This document shows, piece by piece, positions 24,835-33,439 of a DNA stretch of 64,000 nucleotides; positions within the stretch are counted from its first letter, which is position 1; every line of letters starts with the position of its first letter. The notes beneath the pieces are model-generated. The model saw only the letters and a list, made by a program, of their open reading frames with translations. It searched no databases and was not told where the DNA came from. The translations under genes were made by a program, and so were the position numbers. Source of the stretch: Chthonomonas sp. UBA2362 (GTDB lineage: Bacteria > Armatimonadota > Fimbriimonadia > Fimbriimonadales > Fimbriimonadaceae); NCBI GenBank assembly GCA_002344135.1, contig DDTO01000007.1, positions 1 to 64,000 on the forward strand. Direction: 5' to 3'.

Positions 24835-24840
24835 TACACT
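24835..24840 (+). promoter_or_regulatory. -10 element (TACACT) of the transaldolase gene
   Basis: TACACT ends 6 bases before the ATG at 24847 with no Shine-Dalgarno in between, as for other candidate leaderless genes here. Confidence 0.45.
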
Positions 24841-24846
24841 CGCACC

Positions 24847-25518
24847 ATGAAACTGTTCGTCGATACCGGCGACATCGACGAGATCCGGCGAGCCGCCGAA
24901 TGGGGGATCCTCGACGGCGTTACCACTAACCCGACCCTCATCGCCAAGACCGGGCGCGGGTTCCGCGACACCGTGCTCGCGATCTGCCAGGCGGTACCGG
25001 GAGGCGACATCAGCGCCGAAGTGGTCGCCACCGACTACGAAGGCATGCTCCGCGAGGCCCTCGAGATATCCGGCTGGAATCCCCAGATCGTGGTAAAGGT
25101 TCCCCTCATCCCGCCGGGTGTCCGGCTCGTCCGCACGCTCGCCGAGAAGGGCATCCGAACGAACGTCACTCTCGTCTTTAGTGTTTCCCAGGCCCTCCTC
25201 GCCGCCAAGGCGGGCGCCACCTACATTTCGAACTTCGTCGGGCGCGTGGACGATGCCTCCGCCGACGGAATGGAAGCGGTCGCTGAATCGGTCGAGATGG
25301 TCGCTACCTACGGTTACGATGCCGAAATCCTCGTGGCGAGCGTCCGGCACCCCCTACACGTCGTTCAGGCCGTCCAGGCCGGCGCCCATGTGGCGACCAT
25401 GCCGTTCAAGGTCATGGAAATGCTCTTCAAGCACCCGCTCACCGACCTGGGCCTGCAGCGCTTTCTCGACGACTGGAACGCCGCCGGGCTGACTATCTTC
25501 GATCGAGCGAGCGGATAG
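24847..25518 (+). CDS. Small transaldolase / fructose-6-phosphate aldolase family
   Basis: The 223-residue TIM-barrel protein begins MKLFVDTGDIDEIRRAAEWG and contains GVTTNPTLIAK and the Schiff-base Lys in QIVVKVPLI, followed by GIRTNVTLVFS and AGATYISNFVGRVDD. This is the short (class 3 transaldolase/FSA) type of 210-225 residues. It transfers a dihydroxyacetone unit in the pentose phosphate pathway, or cleaves fructose 6-phosphate; the two activities cannot be separated by eye. Start ATG 24847 is favoured by family length and the upstream hexamer. Confidence 0.88.
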   Translation: MKLFVDTGDIDEIRRAAEWGILDGVTTNPTLIAKTGRGFRDTVLAICQAVPGGDISAEVVATDYEGMLREALEISGWNPQIVVKVPLIPPGVRLVRTLAEKGIRTNVTLVFSVSQALLAAKAGATYISNFVGRVDDASADGMEAVAESVEMVATYGYDAEILVASVRHPLHVVQAVQAGAHVATMPFKVMEMLFKHPLTDLGLQRFLDDWNAAGLTIFDRASG

Positions 25519-25548
25519 CGATTTCAGCAAAAACCCGCATGAAAAGGC

Positions 25549-25577
25549 TTGTCCCTTCGACAAACCTGTGCTACCAT
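25549..25577 (+). promoter_or_regulatory. Promoter of the lacI-type regulator
   Basis: TTGTCC (25549-25554), a 17-base spacer and TACCAT (25572-25577) form a good sigma-70-type promoter with an extended -10 (TG one base upstream). Predicted transcription starts near 25584, just before the palindromic operator. Confidence 0.65.
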
Positions 25578-25586
25578 ACCGGTGTC

Positions 25587-25600
25587 AGAATACGTATTCT
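25587..25600. promoter_or_regulatory. Palindromic operator for the LacI-family regulator
   Basis: AGAATACGTATTCT is a perfect 14-base palindrome with a central CG, the form typical of LacI-family operators. It lies at about +3 to +16 of the regulator's own promoter, so bound repressor would block transcription of the regulator and the co-directional amylase gene. Confidence 0.7.
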
Positions 25601-25628
25601 CAAGCAGAGCGGCGTCTGACCACGGACT

Positions 25629-26645
25629 ATGAGAATCAGACAGCAGGACATCGCGCGGATCGCCAACGTTTCCCAGGCCACCGTTTCCAGGGTGCTGGCT
25701 GGAGATGATCGCGTGGAGGCGGACATCCGGCAGCGAGTGCTCGTCGCGATCGAAGAGTACAACTACCGGCCCGATGCGCGGGCCCAGTCGCTGCGAACGC
25801 AGCAGACCCAGCTCATCGGCCTCGTTGTCAAGCGCCAGCAGGGGGCTCTCAAGGGAGACCCCTTCTTTGCGCTCCTCATTTCCGAAATCCTCGACCATTT
25901 GAGCGAGACGCCGTATCACCTGTGCGTCGACACGGCCGCCTCCTCTTCGAGGCAGAGTTCGGTTTACGACGAGCTGCTGCGCTCGCGCCGCGTGGACGGC
26001 TTGATCTTGGTCGAGTCCGAGGCCAAAGACGACCGCATCGAGCGGCTGCAAAGAGACGACTTTCCCTTCGTCCTCATCGGCAAGGCGAGCGATCGGATCT
26101 GGAGCGTGGACAACGACAACGAACTCGCCGGCAAACTGGCTGCCCGCCACCTTGTCGACCAGGGGTACGAGCACGTTGGCATGATCGCAGGACCCGAGGA
26201 CCTCACAGTGAGCCAGGACCGCATCATGGGATACCGGAGCGTCATGAACGAGTTCGGGCAAGAGCCGCTCGTCGTCAACTCTCGCTTCGGCTTCGAAGCG
26301 GCGCGCGACACCGCCAAGGGGCTGCTCAGCCATAGAAATCGTCCCGATGCCCTCGTCGTGCTCGATGACTTCATGGCTCTCGGAGTGGTCGAAGCGGCGC
26401 GCGAGATGAAGATTGCGATCCCAGACGATCTCGGCATCGTTAGCTTCAACGACACGATCTACTGCCTGCTCGTCGATGGCGGGTTGACTTCGGTCAGCCT
26501 GAACCTCCAACAGATCGTCCGCAGCGCTTGTCAGCGGCTGCTCCTGATCGTCGAAGACGCCGACCTGCCCGAAGGCGATCGGCGCACGATCGTCCCGTGC
26601 GAACTCAAGATTCGCGGTTCGAGCGTAAGAACCAAGAAGAGGTAA
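25629..26645 (+). CDS. LacI-family transcriptional regulator
   Basis: The 338-residue repressor has an N-terminal helix-turn-helix (QDIARIANVSQATVSRVLAG, residues about 6-25), the hinge helix region near YRPDARAQSLRTQ, and a periplasmic-binding-protein-like sensor domain (IGLVVKR.. to the C-terminus). It is followed 4 bases later by a secreted GH13 amylase, so a maltodextrin-type sugar is the likely effector. It probably represses itself and the amylase operon through the palindrome at 25587-25600. Confidence 0.9.
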   Translation: MRIRQQDIARIANVSQATVSRVLAGDDRVEADIRQRVLVAIEEYNYRPDARAQSLRTQQTQLIGLVVKRQQGALKGDPFFALLISEILDHLSETPYHLCVDTAASSSRQSSVYDELLRSRRVDGLILVESEAKDDRIERLQRDDFPFVLIGKASDRIWSVDNDNELAGKLAARHLVDQGYEHVGMIAGPEDLTVSQDRIMGYRSVMNEFGQEPLVVNSRFGFEAARDTAKGLLSHRNRPDALVVLDDFMALGVVEAAREMKIAIPDDLGIVSFNDTIYCLLVDGGLTSVSLNLQQIVRSACQRLLLIVEDADLPEGDRRTIVPCELKIRGSSVRTKKR

Positions 26646-26649
26646 CGCC

Positions 26650-28836
26650 ATGATTCTTGCTTCGCTCATCCTGCTTCTCTCCACGCAAAACGTCTCCCAC
26701 GAATTCGTCTACCGGGCCGAGCGCGAACTCAAGCAGGTGAGCGTTGCCGGAACGTTTAACAATTGGAACAAGGACGCCACGCCGTTGAGCCTCGACGCCG
26801 ACGGACGGACGTGGCGCAAGTCGATGGAACTGCCCACCGGTAAGCACCTCTACAAGTTCGTACTCGACGGCGAGAACTGGGTCACCGACCCCAAGGGCCT
26901 GCGAAACGAGGACGACGGCAACGGCAACATCAACACCGTCCTCATTCTCTACCCGGCCTCCTATAAGGCGCCCGCGCAAGTTGGAGACGGCAAGATCACC
27001 CGCGACGCCGTGCTTCACAGGCAGCGCTCGCCCGACCTGAATCTCGACAAGGGCCGACTCTCGCTCACCCTAACGGTTCGACCCGGCGACGTGCAGCGCG
27101 TCGCTGTGCTCACGAGCGCAGGGCCGGTCCCGATGAGCCGCCTCTCCGCCGATGAGATCATCGAGACCTACCGCGCCTCCGTGCCGTTCTCCCCGGGGAA
27201 ACCGTACGCCTACGCCTTCGAAATCGCAGACGGGGAAGCCCGATGGCACTATGGACCGAAGGGGCTCACTGGAGCCGACCCAACTAATCGATACGTCCTC
27301 GAGCCGGGGACGTTCAAGCCGTTCGTAGTGCCCGCTTGGGTGGAGTCGTCCGTCTTCTATCAGATTTTCCCGGACCGTTTCGAGAACGGCGATCCAGCGA
27401 ACGACCCGAAGGACGTTCAACCCTGGACCGCCGAGCCGACCTATTGGAACCGCTTCGGCGGTGACGTGGCCGGCATTCGAAAGCGGATGAGCCACCTCCG
27501 CGAACTGGGAATCGACGCGGTGTATTTCAACCCGGTGATGAAGGCGCCGAGCAACCATCGCTACGACCCGGTGGACTTCTATCAGATCGACCCCGAGTTC
27601 GGCACTAACAGCGACTTTGCGGCTCTGGCGCGGGATCTCAAGACAGCCGGCATCCGAACGGTACTCGACCAGATCTTCGACCACGTCGGAACGACCTTCG
27701 CACCCTTCGTGGACCTGCTCGAAAAGCAGCAGAGCAGCAAGTATAGGGATTGGTTCTTCGTCAAGGCCTACCCGGTCGAGGTGAAGCAGAACCCGCCGTA
27801 CGAAGCCTGGTGGGGGGCGGAATCCATGCCCAAGATCAACGTCCGGAACCAGGAGGCCTACGACTACCTGATGAAGTCGGTCGACTTCTGGCACACCCAG
27901 CTCCCGCTCTCCGGTTGGAGGCTGGACGTCGCAAACGAGGTGCCGGACTTCTTCTGGCAGGACTTCCGCCGACGCGTCAAGAAGATCGACCCGAACGCAT
28001 GGATTCTCGGCGAGGTCTGGGGCGACGCTCGCCACTGGCTGACCGGCGACATGTGGGACGCCAGCATGAACTACCCGTTCCGCGATGCCGTGGTCAAGTT
28101 CGTCGCCGAGGCTCGAAGCAAGCCCAGCCAGTTCCTCGACCAGCTGATGACGGTCTATAGCTGGTACGCGCCACAAGTCAGCCGAAACCAGCTCAACCTC
28201 CTCTCGAGCCACGATACGCCTCGCTTCCTCACCCTCGCGGGGGGCGACCGAAGCCTCGCCAAACTCGGGGCAGTCGTCCAGTTCACATGGCCGGGAGCCC
28301 CGAGCATCTACTATGGCGAGGAGATCGGGATGGAGGGCGGAGCCGACCCTCAGAACCGACGTGCAATGCGCTGGGACCTCGCGAGCGACGCCAACGACGT
28401 TTTAAGCATGTACAAAAAGCTCATCGCCGCCCGAAAGAGGAACCGCGTCTTGCAAAACGGCGATCCCGTGATCTTGCTCGCCGATGATCAGCGGAACCTC
28501 GCCGCTTACGGTCGCGTCGAGGGGGGCGACTTCGCTGTGATCGTCCTTAACCGGGCCGAGACCGAACAGACGGTGCTCGTGCCGCTTGCTGCGATCCCCG
28601 GCGCGGGCACCACTCCGCTTCGCGACGCTCTGGAAGGGGGTCAAGTCGAGGCGAGCACCGGTCTGCGCGTGACCGTACCCTCGTTCGGATTCCGCATTCT
28701 CGTGGGCAAGCGGACGGATCGCAACCTGCCCACTAAGTCCGCCCCGATTCCGGTGCCCACGAAGGACCCTGGGAAGACCGTCAAAGACGGCCCGCCCCTC
28801 TCATCCCGTCACCCGACACTCAAGGAGCCACTATGA
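26650..28836 (+). CDS. Secreted GH13 alpha-amylase family enzyme (neopullulanase/cyclomaltodextrinase type)
   Basis: The 728-residue enzyme has a short signal peptide (about 1-16), an N-terminal CBM48-like module (about 17-95; VAGTFNNWNKDATPL, GKHLYKFVLDG), a second beta-sandwich and the catalytic barrel from about residue 235 (VFYQIFPDRFENGDP). The catalytic triad is D426 (GWRLDVANE), E455 (ILGEVWGDA) and D522 (SSHDTPR). It would cleave alpha-1,4 (possibly alpha-1,6) glucans outside the cytoplasm. It lies directly downstream of the LacI-type regulator, whose 3' end supplies its GAGGT ribosome binding site. Confidence 0.9.
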   Translation: MILASLILLLSTQNVSHEFVYRAERELKQVSVAGTFNNWNKDATPLSLDADGRTWRKSMELPTGKHLYKFVLDGENWVTDPKGLRNEDDGNGNINTVLILYPASYKAPAQVGDGKITRDAVLHRQRSPDLNLDKGRLSLTLTVRPGDVQRVAVLTSAGPVPMSRLSADEIIETYRASVPFSPGKPYAYAFEIADGEARWHYGPKGLTGADPTNRYVLEPGTFKPFVVPAWVESSVFYQIFPDRFENGDPANDPKDVQPWTAEPTYWNRFGGDVAGIRKRMSHLRELGIDAVYFNPVMKAPSNHRYDPVDFYQIDPEFGTNSDFAALARDLKTAGIRTVLDQIFDHVGTTFAPFVDLLEKQQSSKYRDWFFVKAYPVEVKQNPPYEAWWGAESMPKINVRNQEAYDYLMKSVDFWHTQLPLSGWRLDVANEVPDFFWQDFRRRVKKIDPNAWILGEVWGDARHWLTGDMWDASMNYPFRDAVVKFVAEARSKPSQFLDQLMTVYSWYAPQVSRNQLNLLSSHDTPRFLTLAGGDRSLAKLGAVVQFTWPGAPSIYYGEEIGMEGGADPQNRRAMRWDLASDANDVLSMYKKLIAARKRNRVLQNGDPVILLADDQRNLAAYGRVEGGDFAVIVLNRAETEQTVLVPLAAIPGAGTTPLRDALEGGQVEASTGLRVTVPSFGFRILVGKRTDRNLPTKSAPIPVPTKDPGKTVKDGPPLSSRHPTLKEPL

Positions 28837-29720
28837 ATAGTCGAAGAAGACTGGGCTTTACGCTCATCGAGCTTCTGGTGGTGATCGCGATCATCGCGAT
28901 CCTCGCCGCGATTCTCTTCCCCGTCTTCGCCCAAGCGAAGACCGCCGCCAAGAAGATGGTTGCGATCAACAATCTGAAGCAAATCACGCTCGCCTCCATC
29001 ATGTACCAAGGAGACAACGACGACTCGTTCGCGCCGAAGCTGCGCATCGGTTTCGCGGCCAGCGGCGGCGATCCCACCAACGCGATGTCGACCGATAAGA
29101 TCCTCGACCCCTACGTGAAGAGTTACGAAGTATGGGCCTCGCCGCTCGACTCGCGAACGCGATACGTCACGCCCCACGGCAAGATCCGCCGCAGCTTCGC
29201 AGTGGCGAGCAACGTGTTCCGATCGGTTCAGGCCGCGCCAGGCTACTGGTCAGGATTCACGGGCAAGTCACCCATGACGAGCAGCGGCGTCCCGGAGCCG
29301 GCAATCACGATCATTTTTGGCGAGCGACGGCAGACGACCGACCCCGCGCTCCCCAATCCGTGGACTTCGGACGACTGGTTCTACGGCATCCAGATCAACA
29401 ACTCCCGGCGTGAGGACCTTGTGCCGGGCGAGCCCGCCTTCCCCTACGGCGAAGTGGCGGTGAAAGCCTCAGACGGCGCTTCCTGGGCGTATTCGGACGG
29501 GCACGTGAAGTTCCACAAGATGAACGGCTACCACACCTATCAGGGTAGGCAGTATCTATGGGGCTTCCGATTCCCGGGATACCGAGAGTCACCGCGATGG
29601 CAGGATAATCCGTCCGGCAATAGTCCGGACCCCTATTGGCACAAAGGTCTTTCCTGCTTCGACTCGGGATGGAACATCACCGAAGGCGACTGCCCGCTTC
29701 CCGGAGACGGAGGGACCTAG
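28833..29720 (+). CDS. Type IV pilin-like (pseudopilin) protein with H-X9-DG-type tail
   Basis: A 295-residue protein with a class III leader: GFTLIELLVVIAIIAILAA after a basic 8-residue prepeptide, so PilD-type peptidase should cut before Phe. The C-terminal SYSDGH-like motif (AYSDGHVKFHKM) matches the proteins abundant in Planctomycetes and Armatimonadota. It likely assembles into pseudopili or anchors in the membrane. Its start overlaps the amylase stop (ATGA), so it may present or export the amylase; that link is inference. Confidence 0.85.
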   Translation: MNSRRRLGFTLIELLVVIAIIAILAAILFPVFAQAKTAAKKMVAINNLKQITLASIMYQGDNDDSFAPKLRIGFAASGGDPTNAMSTDKILDPYVKSYEVWASPLDSRTRYVTPHGKIRRSFAVASNVFRSVQAAPGYWSGFTGKSPMTSSGVPEPAITIIFGERRQTTDPALPNPWTSDDWFYGIQINNSRREDLVPGEPAFPYGEVAVKASDGASWAYSDGHVKFHKMNGYHTYQGRQYLWGFRFPGYRESPRWQDNPSGNSPDPYWHKGLSCFDSGWNITEGDCPLPGDGGT

Positions 29721-29986
29721 TGAAGAAGGAGGTCTCCGGAGGGACGGTCGCGGCGATCATCGGGGGCGTGATCGCGGTGGTGGGCCTGTTTTATCTCGTC
29801 CAATGGATGAGCGGAGGCGGCCAGTCCGCCTCCGACCGCGACATCGAGAAGATGCAGGTCGAGCAGGCCAAGAGCGAGTACGGCCGCTATCAAAATCCCG
29901 GCACTTCCAGCGGTGGCGGCCCGCCCGTGAGCGGAGAGGGTGACGCACAGGCGGCGGCGCCCGGCGGCGTACCCGCTGGACGCTAA
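29720..29986 (+). CDS. Small single-span membrane protein
   Basis: From the GTG at 29720, which shares a base with the pseudopilin stop (TAGTG), the product has 88 residues. One transmembrane helix (about 9-29, AAIIGGVIAVVGLFYLV) is followed by a polar, Gly/Pro-rich tail. It is last in the lacI-amylase-pseudopilin transcript and ends 7 bases from the convergent argS stop. Function unknown; it may be an accessory of the pseudopilin. Confidence 0.6.
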   Translation: MKKEVSGGTVAAIIGGVIAVVGLFYLVQWMSGGGQSASDRDIEKMQVEQAKSEYGRYQNPGTSSGGGPPVSGEGDAQAAAPGGVPAGR

Positions 29987-29993
29987 GCCGGGT

Positions 29994-31928
29994 CTACATC
30001 CGGGTCGGCGCCGACACGCCCAGCAGACCTAGGACGGCTTGAAGCCCGACCCTGGCCGCTTCGCAAAGGGTGACCCGAGCCCGTGAGAGGTCCGGCTCCG
30101 AGGTCTGAACCACGCGGCAGGCATCGTAGAAGTGGTGGAAAGCCCTCGCGAGTTCGGTCGCGTAGGTCGTCAGCCGGTGAACCCCATAGTCCTCGGCGCA
30201 CCGCCGGACCTCGAAGGGCAGATCGAGGATCATCTTGATCAGGGTCGACTCCCGCGGATGGACGAGCAGCGAGAGGTCGGTCTCAGCGTTCACTTCGATC
30301 CCCGCCTCGCGCGCCTTATCCACGACACCCGAAAGGCGGGCGTGCGCGTACTGGACGTAGAACACAGGGTTGTCTTCGCCCTCGCTCGTTGCCAGGTCGA
30401 TGTCGAAGTCCATGTGGCTCTCGTGGCTTCGCATGAGATAGAAGAAGCGCGCGACATCCCGACCGATCCGCCGTTGCTCCTCCTGGTCGGCGTCCGGGGC
30501 CATCGTCTTGCCGAGTTCGTCCACGAGGTCGATGAGCGCGTAGATGTTGCCGTCCCGCTTGCGCATCGGCGCGGGCTGGCCCTCTTTCATAAAGCGGACA
30601 ATCTGGAAGATGACCACCTCGAGCCGTCGGCGGGCCTCTTCGAGCGCCAGCCGGCAAGCATCGCGCTCGTGAGGGCTGGCGTAGATCTCGGCCTCGATCG
30701 CGTCGAGAGGGTGTTCATCCTTGGTGGGTACTTCGGGATCCTCCAGCAACGCCGCGACCACGGCGGTAAGACGCCCGATGTAGCCGTGGTGGTCAGGCCC
30801 GAGGATCGTAATCATCTTGTCGACCGGCCCGTTCCCACGAATTCCCGAACCGTCCGTTAGCTTATCGCGGTGGTAAGCGACGTCGCTGGCGATGTACGTC
30901 AAACGCCCATCGCGTCGCCGCAGGACGCGGTCCATGTCGTCCCCGAACTTGGTGGAGCGCAGCCATAGAGTCCCCTTCTCCCCCTCCTCCCGCTCGCGAG
31001 AGGAAAGGGTCGGGGGGTGGAGAGCCTCTCCGTCGTCTTCCTCTTCCACCTGATCCTCCACGACGACCTCCTCGATCTTGCCGCCCTTGGCGAGTTTCAG
31101 CATGAACCGTCGAGGCCGCTCGTCGGCCACACCCTTGCTCGTCAGCTCCTCGATGCACCGATCCACATCGCCGCGATCGTGGAGCGATTGCTCGGAGAAC
31201 CAGGTGTCGAACTCCACGCCGAAGTTGGCCAGGTCCTCGCGCTGGCGCTCTAGCATCAGGGCCTGGCTTGCCTCCCGATACGACTGCGATGGGACAGACG
31301 CGCTCGCGATCCGCGCCGCTACCGCCGCGACGTAATCGCCCTTGTAGCCGTTCTCCGGAATTTCGCGCCCTTCCACCAACGCGGCGACCGACTCTGCAAA
31401 AAGCCGCATCTGCTCGCTGTTGATGCCATCGTTGATGTAATACTCGCGGTGCACGATGTGGCCCGCCGCCTCCAGCACGTTCGCCAGACACGAACCGAAA
31501 GCCGCTCCGCGCCCAGACCCGACCGTAATCGGTCCGTTCGGATTGACGGAGACATACTCGACGTTGATGCGCAATTGCCGGTCCGGCTCTGTGCATGCCA
31601 CGCGATCGCCGGCGGCGAGGATGCGAGGAACAAACCCGGCGAGGTACGCCGGATCGACTCGGAAGTTCAAGAATCCCGGCCCGGCGATCTCGATCGTCAG
31701 GTGAGCGGCCTTGGAGAGTTCGGCCACCAGGGCTTCCCCCAATGCTCGGGGGTTCATTCCCGCCTTCTTGGCCGCGGTCAGCGCGATGTTGCAGGCAAAG
31801 TCGCCGTGCTCGGGCGAGCGAGTATCGGAAATCTCCGGCACGCCGTAGTCGACGCCCGGAAGGCGACCGGACGCCACGAGCGCGTCGAGCGCGTCGGCAA
31901 CCGCCCGGCTGAGTTCTTCTCGGATCAA
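29994..31928 (-). CDS. argS: Arginyl-tRNA synthetase with degenerate signature motifs and insertions
   Basis: I start at TTG 31928 (MIREELSRAVADALD), 36 bases after nadC; 644 residues. The Arg-N domain, Rossmann core (HRDKLTDGSG, LGPDHHGYIGRL) and C-terminal DALR anticodon domain (YATELARAFHHFYDACRV ... LLGVSAPTRM) identify ArgS. Oddities: the HIGH motif is TVGS (135-138, in NPNGPITVGSGRGAA), with both histidines lost; the KMSKS region is MRKRDGN (about 455-461); an acidic insert at about 285-319 contains a REP-like palindrome read in frame; another insert of about 40 residues precedes the KMSKS region. Deviant motifs suggest a lineage variant or a changed enzyme; essentiality argues for activity unless a second argS exists. 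Confidence 0.88.
   Translation of the reverse strand: MIREELSRAVADALDALVASGRLPGVDYGVPEISDTRSPEHGDFACNIALTAAKKAGMNPRALGEALVAELSKAAHLTIEIAGPGFLNFRVDPAYLAGFVPRILAAGDRVACTEPDRQLRINVEYVSVNPNGPITVGSGRGAAFGSCLANVLEAAGHIVHREYYINDGINSEQMRLFAESVAALVEGREIPENGYKGDYVAAVAARIASASVPSQSYREASQALMLERQREDLANFGVEFDTWFSEQSLHDRGDVDRCIEELTSKGVADERPRRFMLKLAKGGKIEEVVVEDQVEEEDDGEALHPPTLSSREREEGEKGTLWLRSTKFGDDMDRVLRRRDGRLTYIASDVAYHRDKLTDGSGIRGNGPVDKMITILGPDHHGYIGRLTAVVAALLEDPEVPTKDEHPLDAIEAEIYASPHERDACRLALEEARRRLEVVIFQIVRFMKEGQPAPMRKRDGNIYALIDLVDELGKTMAPDADQEEQRRIGRDVARFFYLMRSHESHMDFDIDLATSEGEDNPVFYVQYAHARLSGVVDKAREAGIEVNAETDLSLLVHPRESTLIKMILDLPFEVRRCAEDYGVHRLTTYATELARAFHHFYDACRVVQTSEPDLSRARVTLCEAARVGLQAVLGLLGVSAPTRM
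30969..31024. repeat. REP-like palindrome inside the argS reading frame
   Basis: The stretch contains CTCCCGCTCGCGAGAGG followed by AAAGGGTCGGGGGG, the general form of common intergenic palindromic repeats. On the minus strand it is translated in frame as LHPPTLSSREREEGEKG within ArgS, between the acidic segment and the conserved LWLRSTKFGDD. Confidence 0.65.
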
Positions 31929-31963
31929 GGTGCTATGGGATACCCGTTCCAGCCCGACCTTCG

Positions 31964-32821
31964 CTAAAGGACCTCGAGGTGGAAGGGCAGCGCGGGCGGC
32001 GAGTGGGTCAAGGCGCCGACCGAAATGAGGTGCACACCCGTTTGAGCGATGCCCGACACGGTATCGAGCGAGATCCCACCGCTTGCCTCGAGGATCGTCC
32101 GGTCGCCGTAGGTACGCACCGCCTCCCGCATCATGAAGGGGTCCATATTGTCCAGCATCACGACGTCGGCACCGGCGCGGACCGCTTCGTCCACCTGTTC
32201 GAGCGTTTCGCACTCGACCTCCACTTTGGCCATGTGGGGGGCAGAAGCACGAACCGAGCGGACCGCCTCGGCGATCGACCCGGCGATACGGATGTGATTG
32301 TCCTTGATCATCACCGCATCGAACAAGCCCATCCGGTGGTTGTGGCCACGCCCACAGCGCACCGCGTATTTTTCCAGCGCTCGGAGGCCGGGCGTGGTCT
32401 TGCGGGTGTCCACGATCGTCGACGGCGTGTCCTCCACGGCGCGGACGAACCGATCGGTAAGGGTCGCCACTCCGGAGAGTCGCATGAGGAAGTTGAGCGC
32501 GGTCCGCTCCCGCGACAGCAGCCTGGCGGCCGAAGAAACTCCCTCCAGCACGCGATCGCCGGCCCGGACCTCGTCGCCATCGACGCGTACCGCATCGACG
32601 TAGCAGTCCTCAGGGTCGTCGTTGTCCGGCTCAAGGGCATAACGGGCGATGCCGATCCCACAAACCACGCCCGTTCCTTGAGCCTCGATGAGCCAGCGGG
32701 CGGTCCGATCCTGGGGAACGGCCGCCGCGGAGAGGTCCCCAAAGCCGACATCCTCCTCGATCGCGGACCAGACCAGATCGGTCCAGCCTTCCGGGGCGGG
32801 ATGACGCCAGCCGTCCTTCAA
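31964..32821 (-). CDS. nadC: Nicotinate-nucleotide pyrophosphorylase (carboxylating)
   Basis: The 285-residue quinolinate phosphoribosyltransferase shows ERTALNFLMRLSGVATLT, DTRKTTPGLRALEKYAV, CGRGHNHRMGLFDAVMIKDNH (first 12 residues CGRGHNHRMGLF) and the C-terminal EASGGISLDTV. It turns quinolinate and PRPP into nicotinate mononucleotide in de novo NAD synthesis. Its start overlaps the stop of the upstream hypothetical gene by 4 bases. nadA and nadB are not in the window. Confidence 0.95.
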   Translation of the reverse strand: MKDGWRHPAPEGWTDLVWSAIEEDVGFGDLSAAAVPQDRTARWLIEAQGTGVVCGIGIARYALEPDNDDPEDCYVDAVRVDGDEVRAGDRVLEGVSSAARLLSRERTALNFLMRLSGVATLTDRFVRAVEDTPSTIVDTRKTTPGLRALEKYAVRCGRGHNHRMGLFDAVMIKDNHIRIAGSIAEAVRSVRASAPHMAKVEVECETLEQVDEAVRAGADVVMLDNMDPFMMREAVRTYGDRTILEASGGISLDTVSGIAQTGVHLISVGALTHSPPALPFHLEVL

Positions 32822-33306
32822 AGCCCCTCGATCCCGAGGCCGCAGCGGGCCGACAGTTCGTCCAGCATCAGTTCGTAAGGCACCTCGAGCCCGTTTCGCG
32901 ACCAGCCGATCGGGACTCGCACGCGGCCCGCAACGATGTAGGCGTGGGGTTTGATCGTCATACTACCTTTGGTGAGCTCGACGACCAAGCGGTCGCCATC
33001 CATCGTCAGCGAGGTGACGTCGGAGTACGGGACGCGGCGGACACCGGTCGACTTGACGATTTCGAAGGCATCGTCGTGGAAGACGTACTCGCTGGCTTCG
33101 GCCTGCAGGGCCAAGAGGTCCGCCCAGGCGCTCTTGCCCATGTCGATCAGCGCGCTCGCGGCTTCGCCGATGTCTCGGCCGACGGTGCGATGCCCCTCGC
33201 GCCGGACGAGGCTTCGGCCTTTCCGCGCCGCGCTTCGGCGGTCGGTCTGTGCCCCGGTCTTGAGCCAGCGCATCGCCTCCCCGGGTCGGTACCTGACGAG
33301 TTCCAT
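32818..33306 (-). CDS. Conserved-looking hypothetical protein upstream of nadC
   Basis: The 162-residue product has a basic N-terminal half (about 10-55) and a C-terminal half of alternating beta strands (VFHDDAFEIVKSTGVRRVP, SLTMDGDRLVVELTKGSMTI) that resembles a small PH-like or RNA-binding beta barrel. No signal peptide or membrane helix is seen. It is translationally coupled to nadC. CATAAT stands 12 bases before its ATG. I cannot assign a family. Confidence 0.55.
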   Translation of the reverse strand: MELVRYRPGEAMRWLKTGAQTDRRSAARKGRSLVRREGHRTVGRDIGEAASALIDMGKSAWADLLALQAEASEYVFHDDAFEIVKSTGVRRVPYSDVTSLTMDGDRLVVELTKGSMTIKPHAYIVAGRVRVPIGWSRNGLEVPYELMLDELSARCGLGIEGL

Positions 33307-33401
33307 ACTGCAATGACCATTATGGGCCGTGATGGGTTGCGCATCGACGCGGGAAAGCGGCCCGAGAACTCGTTCAAAGAAGGACGCGCCGCCACACCGC
33401 G

Positions 33402-33437
33402 TTTGGGAAAAGCGCGGTCAAGCCCGCGCACTCCAAA
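33402..33437 (-). terminator. Repeat family B hairpin after the subtilase gene
   Basis: On the minus strand, just past the subtilase stop, GCGCGG-GCTTGA-CCGCGC forms a stem-loop followed by TTTT. A near-identical element (family B) is at 37677-37709 after hslV. Outer TTTGG and CCAAA arms make the whole unit palindromic, so it may work as a repeated transcription terminator. Confidence 0.6.
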
Positions 33438-33439
33438 GC

